Below, in pieces: positions 35,169-44,555 of a DNA stretch of 64,000 bases (position 1 is the stretch's first letter; each line of letters begins with the position of its first letter). The notes beneath the pieces are model-generated. The model saw nothing but the letters and a program-made list of their open reading frames with translations, ran no database searches and had not been told where the DNA came from. A program made the position numbers and the translations under genes. The stretch is from the NCBI GenBank assembly GCA_965262365.1, contig OZ253541.1, positions 3,162,001-3,226,000 on the forward strand. The letters run 5' to 3'. The DNA comes from UBA6522 sp965262365 (lineage in GTDB: Bacteria; Pseudomonadota; Gammaproteobacteria; Steroidobacterales; Rariloculaceae).

Positions 35169-36089
35169 TCACCCCAAGAAACAATTCTCGTTGTGCCAAC
35201 TCAGCGCGCCTGTGTCGGGTTTCTGCGCGGCATTTTTCGGAACGTATATCGATTCACCGTGAAGGCCGTAGTAATCCCTTCCATTCTCGAACTCTTCCTT
35301 TATGCGGCCGCTGACCTCGAACTGGTGGCCCGGCGTCACTGTCACATACCCGGCGTCGAAAAGGCTGTGGATATCGCGACGCAGCAATAGGCCGTTACGC
35401 GCGTCGTGATCACCGCCTTCGGCGTAGGGGCGAATATGCGCAGCCTCCAGTGCCGGCAAAGTCCGCTCCCGAGTCACTGCACAGCGGCGTTGATAGATGT
35501 CGGTTACCAGAACTCGGAACGCTCCCTGTCCCAAGCGTGGCCTTATTGGGCGAGGTTCGCCGTAGCGGGGCCGCTGCTCTGTGATACTGGAAAGAGGCTG
35601 CCGGTTAAGGCGATCACGGACTGCGTTCCACAATCCAAGTCCCTCGTCATCCCCGGTGTTGTAAGTCTTGAATGCCACAATGTTACGCGCCCAACTCTTC
35701 GGAACGGGCAGCCAGTCCTCCTCTTCGAAAAAGAAGGGCTGGGTCAGGATCCGACAACCGATCGGGAAATCGCTTCTGTCATCCTCGTGGCCAGAGCGGT
35801 GGCGAACAATCTGCTCCCGCATTTCCTTCGCCGATCGCGCGCCGTTTGCCTGGCCAAATGCCTCCCAGGCTAGGGAACAGGGAAGTACGTTTGCATGGGC
35901 GAAGATCCCACCGCCGACGATCACGTTTCGCGGCGCACGCAGCTTGAACAGGAACAATTCGCCAGGATCGAGCGCCTTGAAATTCCTATGCGATGGCGCC
36001 CAGAAGTTGACTTCACTCAGATCCGGCTGTCGGCGCAGCATTTCGAACCAATCCGAATCGGTGACGGCGACAACTAGGTTAATGCTCAT
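35169..36089 (-). CDS. HNH endonuclease with an EVE/PUA-like N-terminal domain
   Basis: A 306-residue protein. The C-terminal half is an HNH nuclease: CAVTRERTLPALEAAHIRPY (203-222, His218), then RNGLLLRRDIHSLFD (231-245, Asn232, His241). The N-terminal half (NFWAPSHRNF, GELFLFKLRAP, IVGGGIFAHANVLP, AWEAFGQANG) looks like the EVE/PUA-like fold that reads modified bases. That suggests a modification-dependent restriction enzyme, as seen in similar two-domain proteins (inference). It ends 20 bases before the GHKL gene, so it may head the same operon. An internally deleted copy lies 28 kb away at 63298-63547. Confidence 0.8.
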   Translation of the reverse strand: MSINLVVAVTDSDWFEMLRRQPDLSEVNFWAPSHRNFKALDPGELFLFKLRAPRNVIVGGGIFAHANVLPCSLAWEAFGQANGARSAKEMREQIVRHRSGHEDDRSDFPIGCRILTQPFFFEEEDWLPVPKSWARNIVAFKTYNTGDDEGLGLWNAVRDRLNRQPLSSITEQRPRYGEPRPIRPRLGQGAFRVLVTDIYQRRCAVTRERTLPALEAAHIRPYAEGGDHDARNGLLLRRDIHSLFDAGYVTVTPGHQFEVSGRIKEEFENGRDYYGLHGESIYVPKNAAQKPDTGALSWHNENCFLG

Positions 36090-36338
36090 GTGACTTTATC
36101 GATACCTCCTTGCCAATTCTAAACGGCTGCGCCTGAGCAAGTTCACTCTCTCCCAAGAGTCGATCCACTTGAGCTGGTAAAGGCCATCGTATCAGGACGT
36201 TCATACCACTTGTGCCGAAGCCAAAGTCAGGTCATTTTCCGGCGTCGTCGATTTCTCTGTTCCTTCAATCCGCGAAACTTTCTGGGCAACTCTTGAACCT
36301 ATCCTTGAAGGGACCGAATGCCGTGGCTTGGACTCGCT

Positions 36339-37049
36339 TCAATACAGGGATCCGCACGCATTCCAGCGTTGCGCGAAATCCTTGACCAGATGTTCTATTT
36401 CGGAATCGGGATTGAGCATGAAGAACGTCCGGTTGCTCCGGCATTGCCAGTACCAGGCAAAGGTGCGGCCCGGCATTCGGGACATCCAGTTCTGGATTTC
36501 CACGTCGTGCCCCCCGGGAATCCTCGTGTTGTGGTGGTAGACAACGGCAGTGCGTCCCTCGGCAAGTGCCAACGCTTCGTAAAGCGGAATCCGCTTTGCG
36601 TTCTCTTTCCTTGTAGGCTTGAACTTCTCGTTCGGGTACAAGCCATTGTCCGGATCCGAGAACACCAAGTCGCAGGCGGAAAGTGCGTTCTGGACTCGCT
36701 CGAACCAGGCGCGCCGCCAGCTCTTGCGCTCACGAACCGCAATCTGGGTGACATCGACGGGTTCGTCGGCAAAGTCGGCGCTGCCGAGTATTCCGGACTT
36801 CTCTATCTCCGCGACTGATCGCCTTTTCTCAATTATCAGGTTCTTCAGCGTATCGAACAGGTCAGGATCAAGATGGCGCCACTCGTCGGGTCTCTGAAGA
36901 TAGGCTGTGTGGCGGCCATCGCCCGAGTTGTCCACTTCGGGGTCAGCGCACAGATACCAGGCGACGCCCAGACGCTTCCCTTTGCCGATGGCTCGAAGCA
37001 ATCCGTACTTGGCAAAATCTCCGATGTCGCCTACGTAGCGATCCCGCAT
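36339..37049 (-). CDS. Conserved protein of unknown function (opens MRDRYVGDIGDFAKYGLL)
   Basis: A 236-residue soluble protein. The N-terminus MRDRYVGDIGDFAKYGLLRA, the block CDLVFSDPDNGL (about 128-139) and AVVYHHNTRIPGG are the recognisable features of a widespread unnamed family. The DPDNGL loop and YHH suggest a nucleotide- or metal-binding enzyme, somewhat like TcmP-type proteins, but I cannot assign a reaction. It lies 16 bases after the DUF6884-like gene, in the same operon as that gene and the GIY-YIG-like gene. Confidence 0.65.
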   Translation of the reverse strand: MRDRYVGDIGDFAKYGLLRAIGKGKRLGVAWYLCADPEVDNSGDGRHTAYLQRPDEWRHLDPDLFDTLKNLIIEKRRSVAEIEKSGILGSADFADEPVDVTQIAVRERKSWRRAWFERVQNALSACDLVFSDPDNGLYPNEKFKPTRKENAKRIPLYEALALAEGRTAVVYHHNTRIPGGHDVEIQNWMSRMPGRTFAWYWQCRSNRTFFMLNPDSEIEHLVKDFAQRWNACGSLY

Positions 37050-37065
37050 CCTGAGCCCTTCCGGT

Positions 37066-37722
37066 TCATTTCAGTTGAGTATTCTCTTCGACATAGCCCT
37101 TGGCACACTGGTAGTGCCAGTTGGTATATGGCTTGCCGAATCGTTGAACCCTACAACCCGGTGCGGCTGGTTCCCTCCCAGCGTAGAACACCGTTCGCTG
37201 GCTTGCTGAATCCGCCGTCAGCCTGCAGAACAGCCGAATATAGTCCTTGCCACCGAAAAACAGGATGGGTTCCGACACATCGGTCGGCAACATTCGAAAG
37301 TCGCGATAGGTGTCGTTACGTCGACGGCGCTTGAACTTTTGAACATTCTGAGCGGCGCTGAACGTAATGTCGTAGTTGGGTGTCAGGAAATCCGCCGGGA
37401 TCAATCCCCATCCCGCGGAGAGGATGTACAGGCGATCCAGGCCACAACGCTCAGCCAGAATCTCGTATGTTGGGTTACGGTACAGCCGCCATGCGGGCAG
37501 GAGGCCAAGTCGATTGTCGCCAGGATTCTCACTGTATTGGCGGAGGACGGTACGCCAGGTTATCCCGGTTTCGGCATCATCGTCCGGCCGTGCGTAGGTA
37601 CAGTCGTCATCACGGGGCGCGAGCTCGGGGTTGGCGACGAACATCACCTTCCGGCCATCCTGGGTGCGAAGATGGCCAGCGTCGGCAGCCTTACGGGCGG
37701 CGCACTGAATGACGACAATCAC
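37066..37722 (-). CDS. YaaA/DUF6884-like protein
   Basis: A 218-residue protein. It opens MIVVIQCAARKAADAGHL, where a Cys-Ala-x-x-K start is typical of YaaA-like and DUF6884 proteins. It has LYILSAGWGLIPADFLTPNYDITFS in the middle, the best-conserved block of that superfamily. YaaA binds DNA and protects it from oxidative damage; DUF6884-type relatives are frequent in defence islands. The ATG shares one base with the stop of the upstream GIY-YIG-like gene, so the two are translationally coupled. Confidence 0.65.
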   Translation of the reverse strand: MIVVIQCAARKAADAGHLRTQDGRKVMFVANPELAPRDDDCTYARPDDDAETGITWRTVLRQYSENPGDNRLGLLPAWRLYRNPTYEILAERCGLDRLYILSAGWGLIPADFLTPNYDITFSAAQNVQKFKRRRRNDTYRDFRMLPTDVSEPILFFGGKDYIRLFCRLTADSASQRTVFYAGREPAAPGCRVQRFGKPYTNWHYQCAKGYVEENTQLK

Positions 37723-38423
37723 TAGGGTTGCCGCACTCGCTCAACCAGAAATTCCAACGTGTCAAGGAATGCCGGATCGTAGGTTTCGTCTACATGGTTT
37801 GAGTTCCACAGGCCCGATGTTCGCACCTTTTCCCTTGTGCAATAGCTGCCGAGCCATGAATCGGCGGGCGGATCGATGGGCGGCTTACCGTAGTTGCTGA
37901 GAAGCGCGATAGCGTTTCGTTCGATGAATCCGCGCAGGCTTAGCGGGCCCGGCTCATCCTCAACGGAAAGCCAGAGGAAAGGCATGTTGCCGAGCGCCTG
38001 GCTGACAGCGCGTTCCAGCGGTTGCTCGCGCTCGCGAACTACGGGCGGCGCGCTACTGCGACGGTCGTCCCAGGAATCACAGTCGATGGCATCTCTCTCG
38101 ATCAGCGCTGTCCCGACGATCAGTCGGAAGATCGATCCGCGATGATTGCCTCCACCGGAACGCGCGACTCCTTTATGTTGATAGAGCCGCTTCCAGAGTG
38201 TTGCTCCGGACCCGGCCTTGAGGGCGTGTGTGCCGACTCGAACGATTCGAGGGCCATGGCCTGAGTGGCTGCGGGTCTCACCCGGTTCCATGAAGAAGTA
38301 GACGCCACGTTTCGGCCACGGCATACGACCGGAGCAATTGGCGAGATGACGGGCACCGGACAATTTCTCTTCCAGTGCGAGAAGCAAGGAATAAAACCGT
38401 TGGAGGTCGTTAAGTCGAGACAT
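37722..38423 (-). CDS. GIY-YIG-like nuclease-fold protein
   Basis: A 233-residue protein. The N-terminal 110 residues contain RGVYFFMEPGE (39-49) and RIVRVGTHAL (59-68), then ATLWKRLYQHKG, which matches the GIY...YIG spacing with a Gly-Val-Tyr and Arg-Val-Gly. The later Arg and the catalytic Glu are plausible but unverified. The C-terminal half is unassigned. It is the first gene of a minus-strand set with the DUF6884-like and MRDRYVGDIGDF genes. No phage or intron context suggests homing activity; a defence or repair nuclease is more likely. Confidence 0.6.
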   Translation of the reverse strand: MSRLNDLQRFYSLLLALEEKLSGARHLANCSGRMPWPKRGVYFFMEPGETRSHSGHGPRIVRVGTHALKAGSGATLWKRLYQHKGVARSGGGNHRGSIFRLIVGTALIERDAIDCDSWDDRRSSAPPVVREREQPLERAVSQALGNMPFLWLSVEDEPGPLSLRGFIERNAIALLSNYGKPPIDPPADSWLGSYCTREKVRTSGLWNSNHVDETYDPAFLDTLEFLVERVRQP

Positions 38424-38676
38424 CGTGCAAGCGCAGGGGAAAGTTGACGGGACTGGCTATCCTTCGGGGAGCCGAGCAATTCGGGGTTGGAGGATAGCTA
38501 ACTTCGTGGTCCGAGGGCGACTATCGAGACTGCGGCGCGACAGCGGAGCGTTTCCCGCAGCGCGAACGAAGCGCGTGTAACGAGCCTTCTTCCGCCCTAC
38601 CGTCCGGAAACACTCTTTCATTCTGAAATAACTCTTTTCCGGGAAGCACAGACAGCATCCCATTGCCTATGCGCGA
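38424..38676. other. Intergenic region upstream of the GIY-YIG-like operon
   Basis: About 250 bases with no gene that I can support. Confidence 0.4.
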
Positions 38677-40035
38677 TTAAACGTGTCGTTCGCGCAATAT
38701 CCGGACGGTGCGGGCAAGATGATTCTGCACCATCTCGCAATGGCGATTGGCCCCCGCGGCAGCGAATACTTCCAGCGCGGCCCGGTACACCATCATTGCC
38801 TGCTTTAGGTAAAACGTCCCACCCACGCGCTCGCCCAAGAGCTGAAGCGCGTTACCTAGATTATTCTGGGTTCCGGCCCAATCGAGTGGGGCGTAGTCAC
38901 GGGTGCGCACTTCAAGTGCCAACCGGTAGGCGGCCACAGCCTTTTTGAGATACGCGGAATCGGCCTCCCGCTGACCCAGTGTCGAAAAGACAATGCCAAG
39001 GTTGTCCTGCGTCGCAGCCCAATCCAAGGGCGCACGCTCACGGGTGTGGATCTCCAGGGCCGCTTCGTAGGCCACCGAGGCTTGTTTGAGATGCTTCGTA
39101 TCTTCTTCTCGTTCTCCCAAAGCCGCGAGGGCTTTTCCGAGGTTGTGTTGGGTTGTCGCCCAATGAAATGGAACTCGTTCCTGGGTGAGAACTTCGAGGG
39201 CCACCTGGAAGGCCACCACTGCCTGCTCAAGGCGTTCCATAGCGTCCACTTGATCACCCCAAGCTAAAAGAGCCTTACCGAGGTTTGCCTGGGTCATCGC
39301 CCAATCGAGCGGAATTTGCTCGCGAGTACGCACCTCAAGTGCGGCACGATAGGCCGCCACCGCCTGTTCGAGACGCTCCGGATTTCTTCCCCGACCGCCT
39401 AAGATCAGAAGCGCGTTACCGAGATTGTTTTGGGTCGCCGCCCAATCGAGCGGTACTTCCTCGCGGGGGCGGACCTCAAGCGCCGCTTCGTAAACCGCCA
39501 CGGCGCGTTCGAGATACTGTGTACCAACACCCCTCGCTCCCAGGGATTGGAGGGCAATACCAAGATTATTCTGGGTCATCGCCCAATCAAGCGGCACGCG
39601 CTCTCGGGTGCGGACTTCGAGCGCCGCTTCATAGGCCACTACGGCCTGTTCGAGACGTTCCGTACTACGCTCCCACGTCCCCAGGGTCTCAATGGCAGCA
39701 CCGAGATTGTGCTGAATCATTGCCCATCCGAACGGCAGGCGATCTCGGGTACACTCTTCGAGCGCCGCTTCGTAGGCTTCTATAGCCCTTTTGGCATGTT
39801 CCGGCCCGCTCTTTCGTTTTCCTAAAGTCTGAAGCGCATTGCCGAGATTGTTTTGAGTCATGGCCCAGTCGAGCGGCGAATCTTCGCGAGTCCAAACTTC
39901 AAGCGCGGCCCGATAGGCTGACACAGCCTGTTCGATGCGCTCTATACCCAACTCGCGATCTCCCAGATCCTTGAGCGCATTGCCAAGATTAGTCTGGACC
40001 GCCGCCCAATCGCGCGGCGAGCGATCTCTAGTGAG
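38677..40035 (-). pseudogene. TPR-repeat protein, C-terminal part, cut off by an IS
   Basis: Reading on the minus strand from the target duplication, TRDRSPRDWAAVQTNLGNALKDLG begins a series of about ten 50-residue repeats. Each has the pattern PLDWAxTQNNLGNAL..LG....ER.LEQAVxAYxAALEV..RE, i.e. Kinesin-light-chain-type tetratricopeptide repeats. It ends with ARTVRILRERHV. The first ATG inside is at 39951, so a shortened TPR protein could be made. The N-terminal part is at 41747-42525; the two are in frame when the IS and one duplication copy are removed, giving about 709 residues. Confidence 0.85.
40028..40035. repeat. Target-site duplication, left (CTAGTGAG)
   Basis: The 8-bp CTAGTGAG here and at 41747-41754 directly flank the inverted repeats of the element. 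Confidence 0.85.
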
Positions 40036-41746
40036 TTCTTGTCCGTAAATTCCTAATGGATTGATTTAGCTGGACAAACAGGCGTTTTGAGGTAGTTGAA
40101 AACCGGCGTTTCGGCTATTCTTGTCTTGGATTCGAGGCAAAACGCGAAAAACCGAGAACGCCGGAGGCGCCATGCGCGAGAAACGCACCGCACAAACAAG
40201 TTTATTCGATCCGCCCGCCATTGACCATCCGCTCGCGGACGGCTTGGAACGGGCGTCGGTCTGGTTGGACGAGCACCCGGAGTTGCTCGACGAGATCGCC
40301 GCCGATCTGGGCGCCGATACGGGGGCGGCGCGCGGTCGCCACGGGCTGACCTGCGAGACGATTCTGCGTTGCGCGGTACTCAAGCATCTGCGCCAGGAGA
40401 CCTGCCGGGGGCTGGAGTTTGCGTTGCGGGACTCGCGTTCGGCACAGCGTTTCGCGCGCGTGGACACGGCGCGGCTGCCGAAGAAGTCAGCGCTGCAGGC
40501 GGCGCTGGGGGCGGTGAGCGCGACGACTTGGGAGCGCATCAATCGGCACTTGCTTGGCGTGGCGAGCGCGGCGGGGATCGAAACCGGAAACCGGCTACGT
40601 ATCGACAGCACGGTGACCCATACGCATATCCTGGAACCCGCCGACAGCCGCCTGCTGTACGACGGGATACGCGTGCTGAGCCGGTTGCTCGGCACGGCGC
40701 GCAAGCGCTTGGGGCCGCAAGTCGTGGTGTTTCACGATCACCGTCGGGCGGCCAAGCGGCGCACGTTGGAGATCGGGTCGCGACGCGGCGCGCGGCGCTC
40801 GAAGACCTACCGCAAGCTGTTGCGGTTGGCGCAGCGCACGCTGGGCTACGCCGAGGGGGCGTTGCCGGCGGTGGCGTCCGCGGCGCCGCCGTGGGCCGTG
40901 TCATGGACACAAAACGTCAGCGAAACCAGAGAGTTGCTGCTCCGTGTCGTGGATCAGACGCAACGCCGCGTGTTCGACGGCGAGACGGTACCGGCGGCGG
41001 AAAAGGTACTGAGCCTGTTCGAGCCGCACACCGACATTATCCTCAAGGGCGGTCGCGGCACGCACTTCGGTCACAAGGTCAACTTCGCCACCGGGCGCAG
41101 CGGACTGGTGCTCGACACGGTGGTGGAGAAGGGCAATCCGGCCGACAGCGCGCGCTGCCTGCCGATGCTTGAGCGGCATATCGAACACTACGGCACGGCG
41201 CCGACGCACGCGGCCTTCGACGGCGGCTACGCGTCGCGCGAGAACCTCAAGCAGGCCAAGGCGCTTGGCGTGACGCATGCGATGTTCCACAAGAAACGCG
41301 GCATGAAAGAGACCGACATGTCCCCCTCGCCGTGGGTGTACCGGCAACTCAAGCGCTTCCGCGCCGGTATCGAAGCGGGTATCTCCTACCTGAAACGCTG
41401 CTTCGGTCTCGGCCTGTGCCGCTGGCGCGGCTGGCCGCGATTCCAGGCCTACGTGCACTCGGCCGTGTTCGCCCACAACCTGATGCGCCTCGTGCGACCG
41501 CCCCCGCGGCCGGCCTGACGCCTTCCGCCAGCCATCGCCGTGTACCGGTTCAAAGACCGGCGAGCGCCCGTGCCCGATGCCTGAAAATCGACGCTTTGCG
41601 CGGCCAAACGCACGGCCCCGGTGACGCTCGACGGGCGCGAGCCCGTGGCGAATCCGCTTTTTTGCCAACCAACCGGATTTGTGACAAAGTGCAAGGTCGC
41701 TTCCAACTCAACCCCCGCTTCGAACCCCGCCGTTTACGGACAAGAA
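40036..41746 (+). mobile_element. Insertion sequence, 1,711 bp, DDE type (ISNCY/IS1182-like)
   Basis: Terminal inverted repeats TTCTTGTCCGTAAA (40036-40049) and its exact complement (41733-41746), an 8-bp target duplication and one transposase gene on the plus strand. It is inserted between repeats of a TPR gene. Family assignment rests on the transposase N-terminus; an IS5-related placement is possible. Confidence 0.85.
40172..41518 (+). CDS. DDE transposase of the second IS
   Basis: A 448-residue protein. It opens MREKRTAQTSLFDP and has an RLRIDSTVTHTHI block (first catalytic Asp), HAAFDGGYASRENL (second Asp) and FRAGIEAGISYLKRCFGL (catalytic Glu), which is the IS4/IS5/IS1182 superfamily layout. 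An N-terminal helical domain with CETILRCAVLKHLRQ is family-typical. The ATG at 40172 follows a GGAGGC ribosome site (40164). The frame is intact, so the element may be active. Confidence 0.85.
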   Translation: MREKRTAQTSLFDPPAIDHPLADGLERASVWLDEHPELLDEIAADLGADTGAARGRHGLTCETILRCAVLKHLRQETCRGLEFALRDSRSAQRFARVDTARLPKKSALQAALGAVSATTWERINRHLLGVASAAGIETGNRLRIDSTVTHTHILEPADSRLLYDGIRVLSRLLGTARKRLGPQVVVFHDHRRAAKRRTLEIGSRRGARRSKTYRKLLRLAQRTLGYAEGALPAVASAAPPWAVSWTQNVSETRELLLRVVDQTQRRVFDGETVPAAEKVLSLFEPHTDIILKGGRGTHFGHKVNFATGRSGLVLDTVVEKGNPADSARCLPMLERHIEHYGTAPTHAAFDGGYASRENLKQAKALGVTHAMFHKKRGMKETDMSPSPWVYRQLKRFRAGIEAGISYLKRCFGLGLCRWRGWPRFQAYVHSAVFAHNLMRLVRPPPRPA

Positions 41747-42525
41747 CTAGTGAGGACTTCAAGCGCCGCTTTGTGAGCGGACACGGCCTTTTCAAGATGC
41801 CCCGCATCGCGTTCGCGAACGCCCAAAATCGTAAGGGCAGAACCGAGTGCGGTCTGCAAAGCAGCACGGCGTTCCGGGAGTTCAATTGTGGATGCGTCGA
41901 CCAGGTTCCGAAGCTTGGTCACGGCATTCCACAGACCTTGCTCCAGCAACCGGCCCTTTGCTTCATTGTCGGCAAGCGGGGCCACTGCCGCTAACGCCAA
42001 GGCAGCTAGCTCGGCTTGGAGATCTTCATGAAAATCCTGGCCGAGGGTCACCTCCTTTCCCAGCGTGTAGGGCCAGCGGTCCCCTCTTTCGAGCGTACCA
42101 CCTCCCTCATATGGAATAAGCCACAAGCTCAGCGCACTCTCGGATTTGTTGACGCAACCAGCAATTGCGAGGTCGGCATTCCATTCTGCTAACACCGTCC
42201 GCGCCCTCTCCAGCATGGTCGGGCGCCAAACGTCTGCGGCTCCGGGAGCTTTCACGACGCGCGCCGTGCGGACCAGCGAAACACCCGTCACGTTTCGAAA
42301 TGCGCGTTCCACGGTGAATGTGTCTTTTCCGGTATCGTCGTCTTCCAGCCAACACAGGACGATTCGGAATCGGTCGTCTGAGCGTTCACGATTCCCCCCA
42401 AACAAGTTCTTCAGAGCGAGCCACGCTAGCGCTGGTGGGGAAATTACTGGATTGAGAAATCCCTTTAGCCAAGTCGCGACCAGACCCTTATGCGCACTCG
42501 AGACATTCCCAAGGATCCAATTCAT
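41747..42525 (-). pseudogene. TPR-repeat protein, N-terminal part
   Basis: Begins at the ATG at 42525 with MNWILGNVSSAHKG and an N-terminal domain of about 190 residues (FRIVLCWLEDDDTGKDT, VVKAPGAADVWRPTMLERAR, WNADLAIAGCVN, LSLWLIPYEGGG, TLGQDFHEDLQAELAALAL). This precedes TPR arrays in a family of unknown signalling or scaffold proteins. It ends in the first TPR at the IS junction (ALEVLT). Without the repeats it would read only SSCP before a stop. Confidence 0.85.
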
Positions 42526-42616
42526 CGTGTTCTATTCTTTCCGTCCTTGGCACTGGTCTTGGTGTGTATCAGGTTGGTATATAGCAGACAGATAGGCCAC
42601 CAGTGACATTCCGATC

Positions 42617-43858
42617 CTATGCGCTACCAGAGAGCAAGACCTGTAACCTCGGATAGACGTTGCTAACCAAAACATCGAGCTTATCCCGCATCCACCGCAC
42701 CGACTCCTGGAAGTCGGGAGAGCTGTCGGCAGCACCGAACGGTAGCCCGTCGCGGCGCCGATACCCGATCCTGGGCCTGCCATTGCTGTTCTTCCATGTC
42801 TGCAGGTCGTCGCCCATTTTCTGGTGTAATTCATCCAGCGTCGCCTCGATCTGCTCGTAAACGCGAACCGCCTGTGGAATGTCCTTTCGACACGTCAAGT
42901 AGCAACCTATGTGCGGGGAGCCACGATACAGGTATCCGACGAACGACAGACCCCAGTCGCCGAACCCCGAGTTTCTCACCTTGACATATAGCGCCGATTC
43001 CTTCGTGACATCGGGAACGTCGACGGTGGCGTCCGAGAAGGCATAATCTTCCAGGACTGCGGTCCAGAAACGAACGTTTTCCCGTTGAAGGTCCGAAAGC
43101 ACGTCCTCGCCTTCGGCGTCATCCGGGAGAATGTCGCGGGTTTCTCCCGCCTCGAAGACCACGCGACGCACAATTTCGGTGCGGCAAAGCACACGCGGCT
43201 GGACAATGACGTGCTCGTCTGTGTCGCGATACAGCGCTGCTTCCACCAGCGCGAGGTTGAAGTGCAAGCCGCTGTGCTTCTGAACGAAGTCAACGATGTT
43301 CTCGACACCTTCGCGAATGCCATCGCCGACGATCAACAATAGGAATTCTCCCCGCCGGAGATGCCGAGTGACGTTGTCCACGAACACGCCTTCATCCACG
43401 CTGGGATCGGTCGCGCGAACCAGATCAAAAAGCACGTTACCGGGACGCTTCAGCGACTTGGACACCTCGCGCTGTAGATCCTCGTAGCTCCAGGAGGCGA
43501 TCTCCTTCGCGTAGTCGAGAATCTGACCGATGACTTCCCTTCGCGCCTGCGGGTTGCGCCAGAGCTTGAATTCGGCCAGCGTCAGGCGGCCGAGGGCGTT
43601 GACGTAGAGCGCGTCCACGTAGCCCGCCGGCGTGGATAGTTCCCGGCAAACGGGAACTGCAGCGTCGTAGGCCGCATCAATAGACGCAATCGGCAGCGTC
43701 TGAGGATATCGGAACAGCAACTCCTGAAGTGTCGACTCGTCGATGCCACCTTGGGCCGATGGGGTTCCCAGCGGGATTCGCGTCAGGGTCTCTTCATCGC
43801 CATTGCCCGAGAGACTCAGCCGGATCAAGTCGCCATGTGCTTCATTTGCTGTGAACAT
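42617..43858 (-). CDS. PD-(D/E)XK nuclease-like protein
   Basis: A 413-residue protein. Residues 38-110 contain LQELLFRYPQTLP, then GYVDALYVNALGRLTLAEFKLW with D82 and E96-F-K98, and VIGQILDYAKEIASWSYEDL. This is the nuclease core seen in DUF91/DUF4268-type proteins. The C-terminal half (VRNSGFGDWGLSFVGYL, WKNSNGRPRIGYRRRDG) is unassigned. The family is common in accessory regions, but its target is unknown. The ATG is at 43858. A further gene of the same nuclease class is at 28082-29143. Confidence 0.65.
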   Translation of the reverse strand: MFTANEAHGDLIRLSLSGNGDEETLTRIPLGTPSAQGGIDESTLQELLFRYPQTLPIASIDAAYDAAVPVCRELSTPAGYVDALYVNALGRLTLAEFKLWRNPQARREVIGQILDYAKEIASWSYEDLQREVSKSLKRPGNVLFDLVRATDPSVDEGVFVDNVTRHLRRGEFLLLIVGDGIREGVENIVDFVQKHSGLHFNLALVEAALYRDTDEHVIVQPRVLCRTEIVRRVVFEAGETRDILPDDAEGEDVLSDLQRENVRFWTAVLEDYAFSDATVDVPDVTKESALYVKVRNSGFGDWGLSFVGYLYRGSPHIGCYLTCRKDIPQAVRVYEQIEATLDELHQKMGDDLQTWKNSNGRPRIGYRRRDGLPFGAADSSPDFQESVRWMRDKLDVLVSNVYPRLQVLLSGSA

Positions 43859-43945
43859 TGTCGATGGGGCGCTTCGCGGGGGGGCGTTGGAGGCGGAGAG
43901 AAGAACGGCTCAGCAACCACCGCAACGGCACCTCCCGATCTCCAG

Positions 43946-44122
43946 TTAGCTCCCGCCACTTGTCTGTCTCATTTGTTCGAGGAGCATCTCAAGGGATTCT
44001 TCCAAGTCTCTCGCAGCTTGCCTCGCTATTTCCTGGTCGCCCCGTGCCGTCGCCTTAGAGAACCTAAGCAGGTCCTTAAACACATGCTTATATTCCTCGG
44101 CTAGTGAATCTGGCTTGTTCAT
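43946..44122 (-). CDS. Small helical protein, 58 residues
   Basis: Starts MNKPDSLAEEYKHVFKDLLR, continues as a charged amphipathic helix (EIARQAARDLEESLEMLLEQM) and stops at 43946. It is preceded by AAGGTGC before the ATG. A role is not evident; it could be the small partner of the nuclease-like protein beside it. Five more codons to an ATG at 44137 are possible. Confidence 0.45.
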   Translation of the reverse strand: MNKPDSLAEEYKHVFKDLLRFSKATARGDQEIARQAARDLEESLEMLLEQMRQTSGGS

Positions 44123-44297
44123 TTGCACCTTCCTCAATGCCTAGCATCATATTCGTCAAACTCCTGCTGCTGCCTTTCGGCTTGCATCTGGCCAACGCCG
44201 GCCAAGCCAACTGGCACGCGCCTTGACCGGCAGTCCATCTAACTCCAGCGGTCGCCCAAATGACTAGTGTTACGAGCTAGTTACTGGACTTCTATAC

Positions 44298-44555
44298 TTA
44301 CCTTTCATACGACGCTCTCAAGGTCCTAAGCAGCGTCCGTCCGTGTGGCTCATGCAGATTGCCATCCACTATAGAGACGTCGAAATTGCGGATTCTCGGC
44401 ATAATTCGCGTTTGCAGCCAGACACTAACCGAGGTTGTATCCGCAGCTTGGCGTTGATACTCATAGTCGTCGACCTCCTCGTTGGCCGATGCCCGGACGC
44501 GAATCACAATCTCTTCAAGATCGAGAACTCTCTGTTCAAACTCAAAAACTGTCAT
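44298..44555 (-). CDS. Small acidic protein, 85 residues
   Basis: MTVFEFEQRVLDLEEIVIRVRAS opens with a helix, followed by YEYQRQAADTTSVSVWLQTR and a basic end. No recognised family. The coding pattern and start context are reasonable. It shares its strand with the neighbouring small gene. Confidence 0.4.
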   Translation of the reverse strand: MTVFEFEQRVLDLEEIVIRVRASANEEVDDYEYQRQAADTTSVSVWLQTRIMPRIRNFDVSIVDGNLHEPHGRTLLRTLRASYER

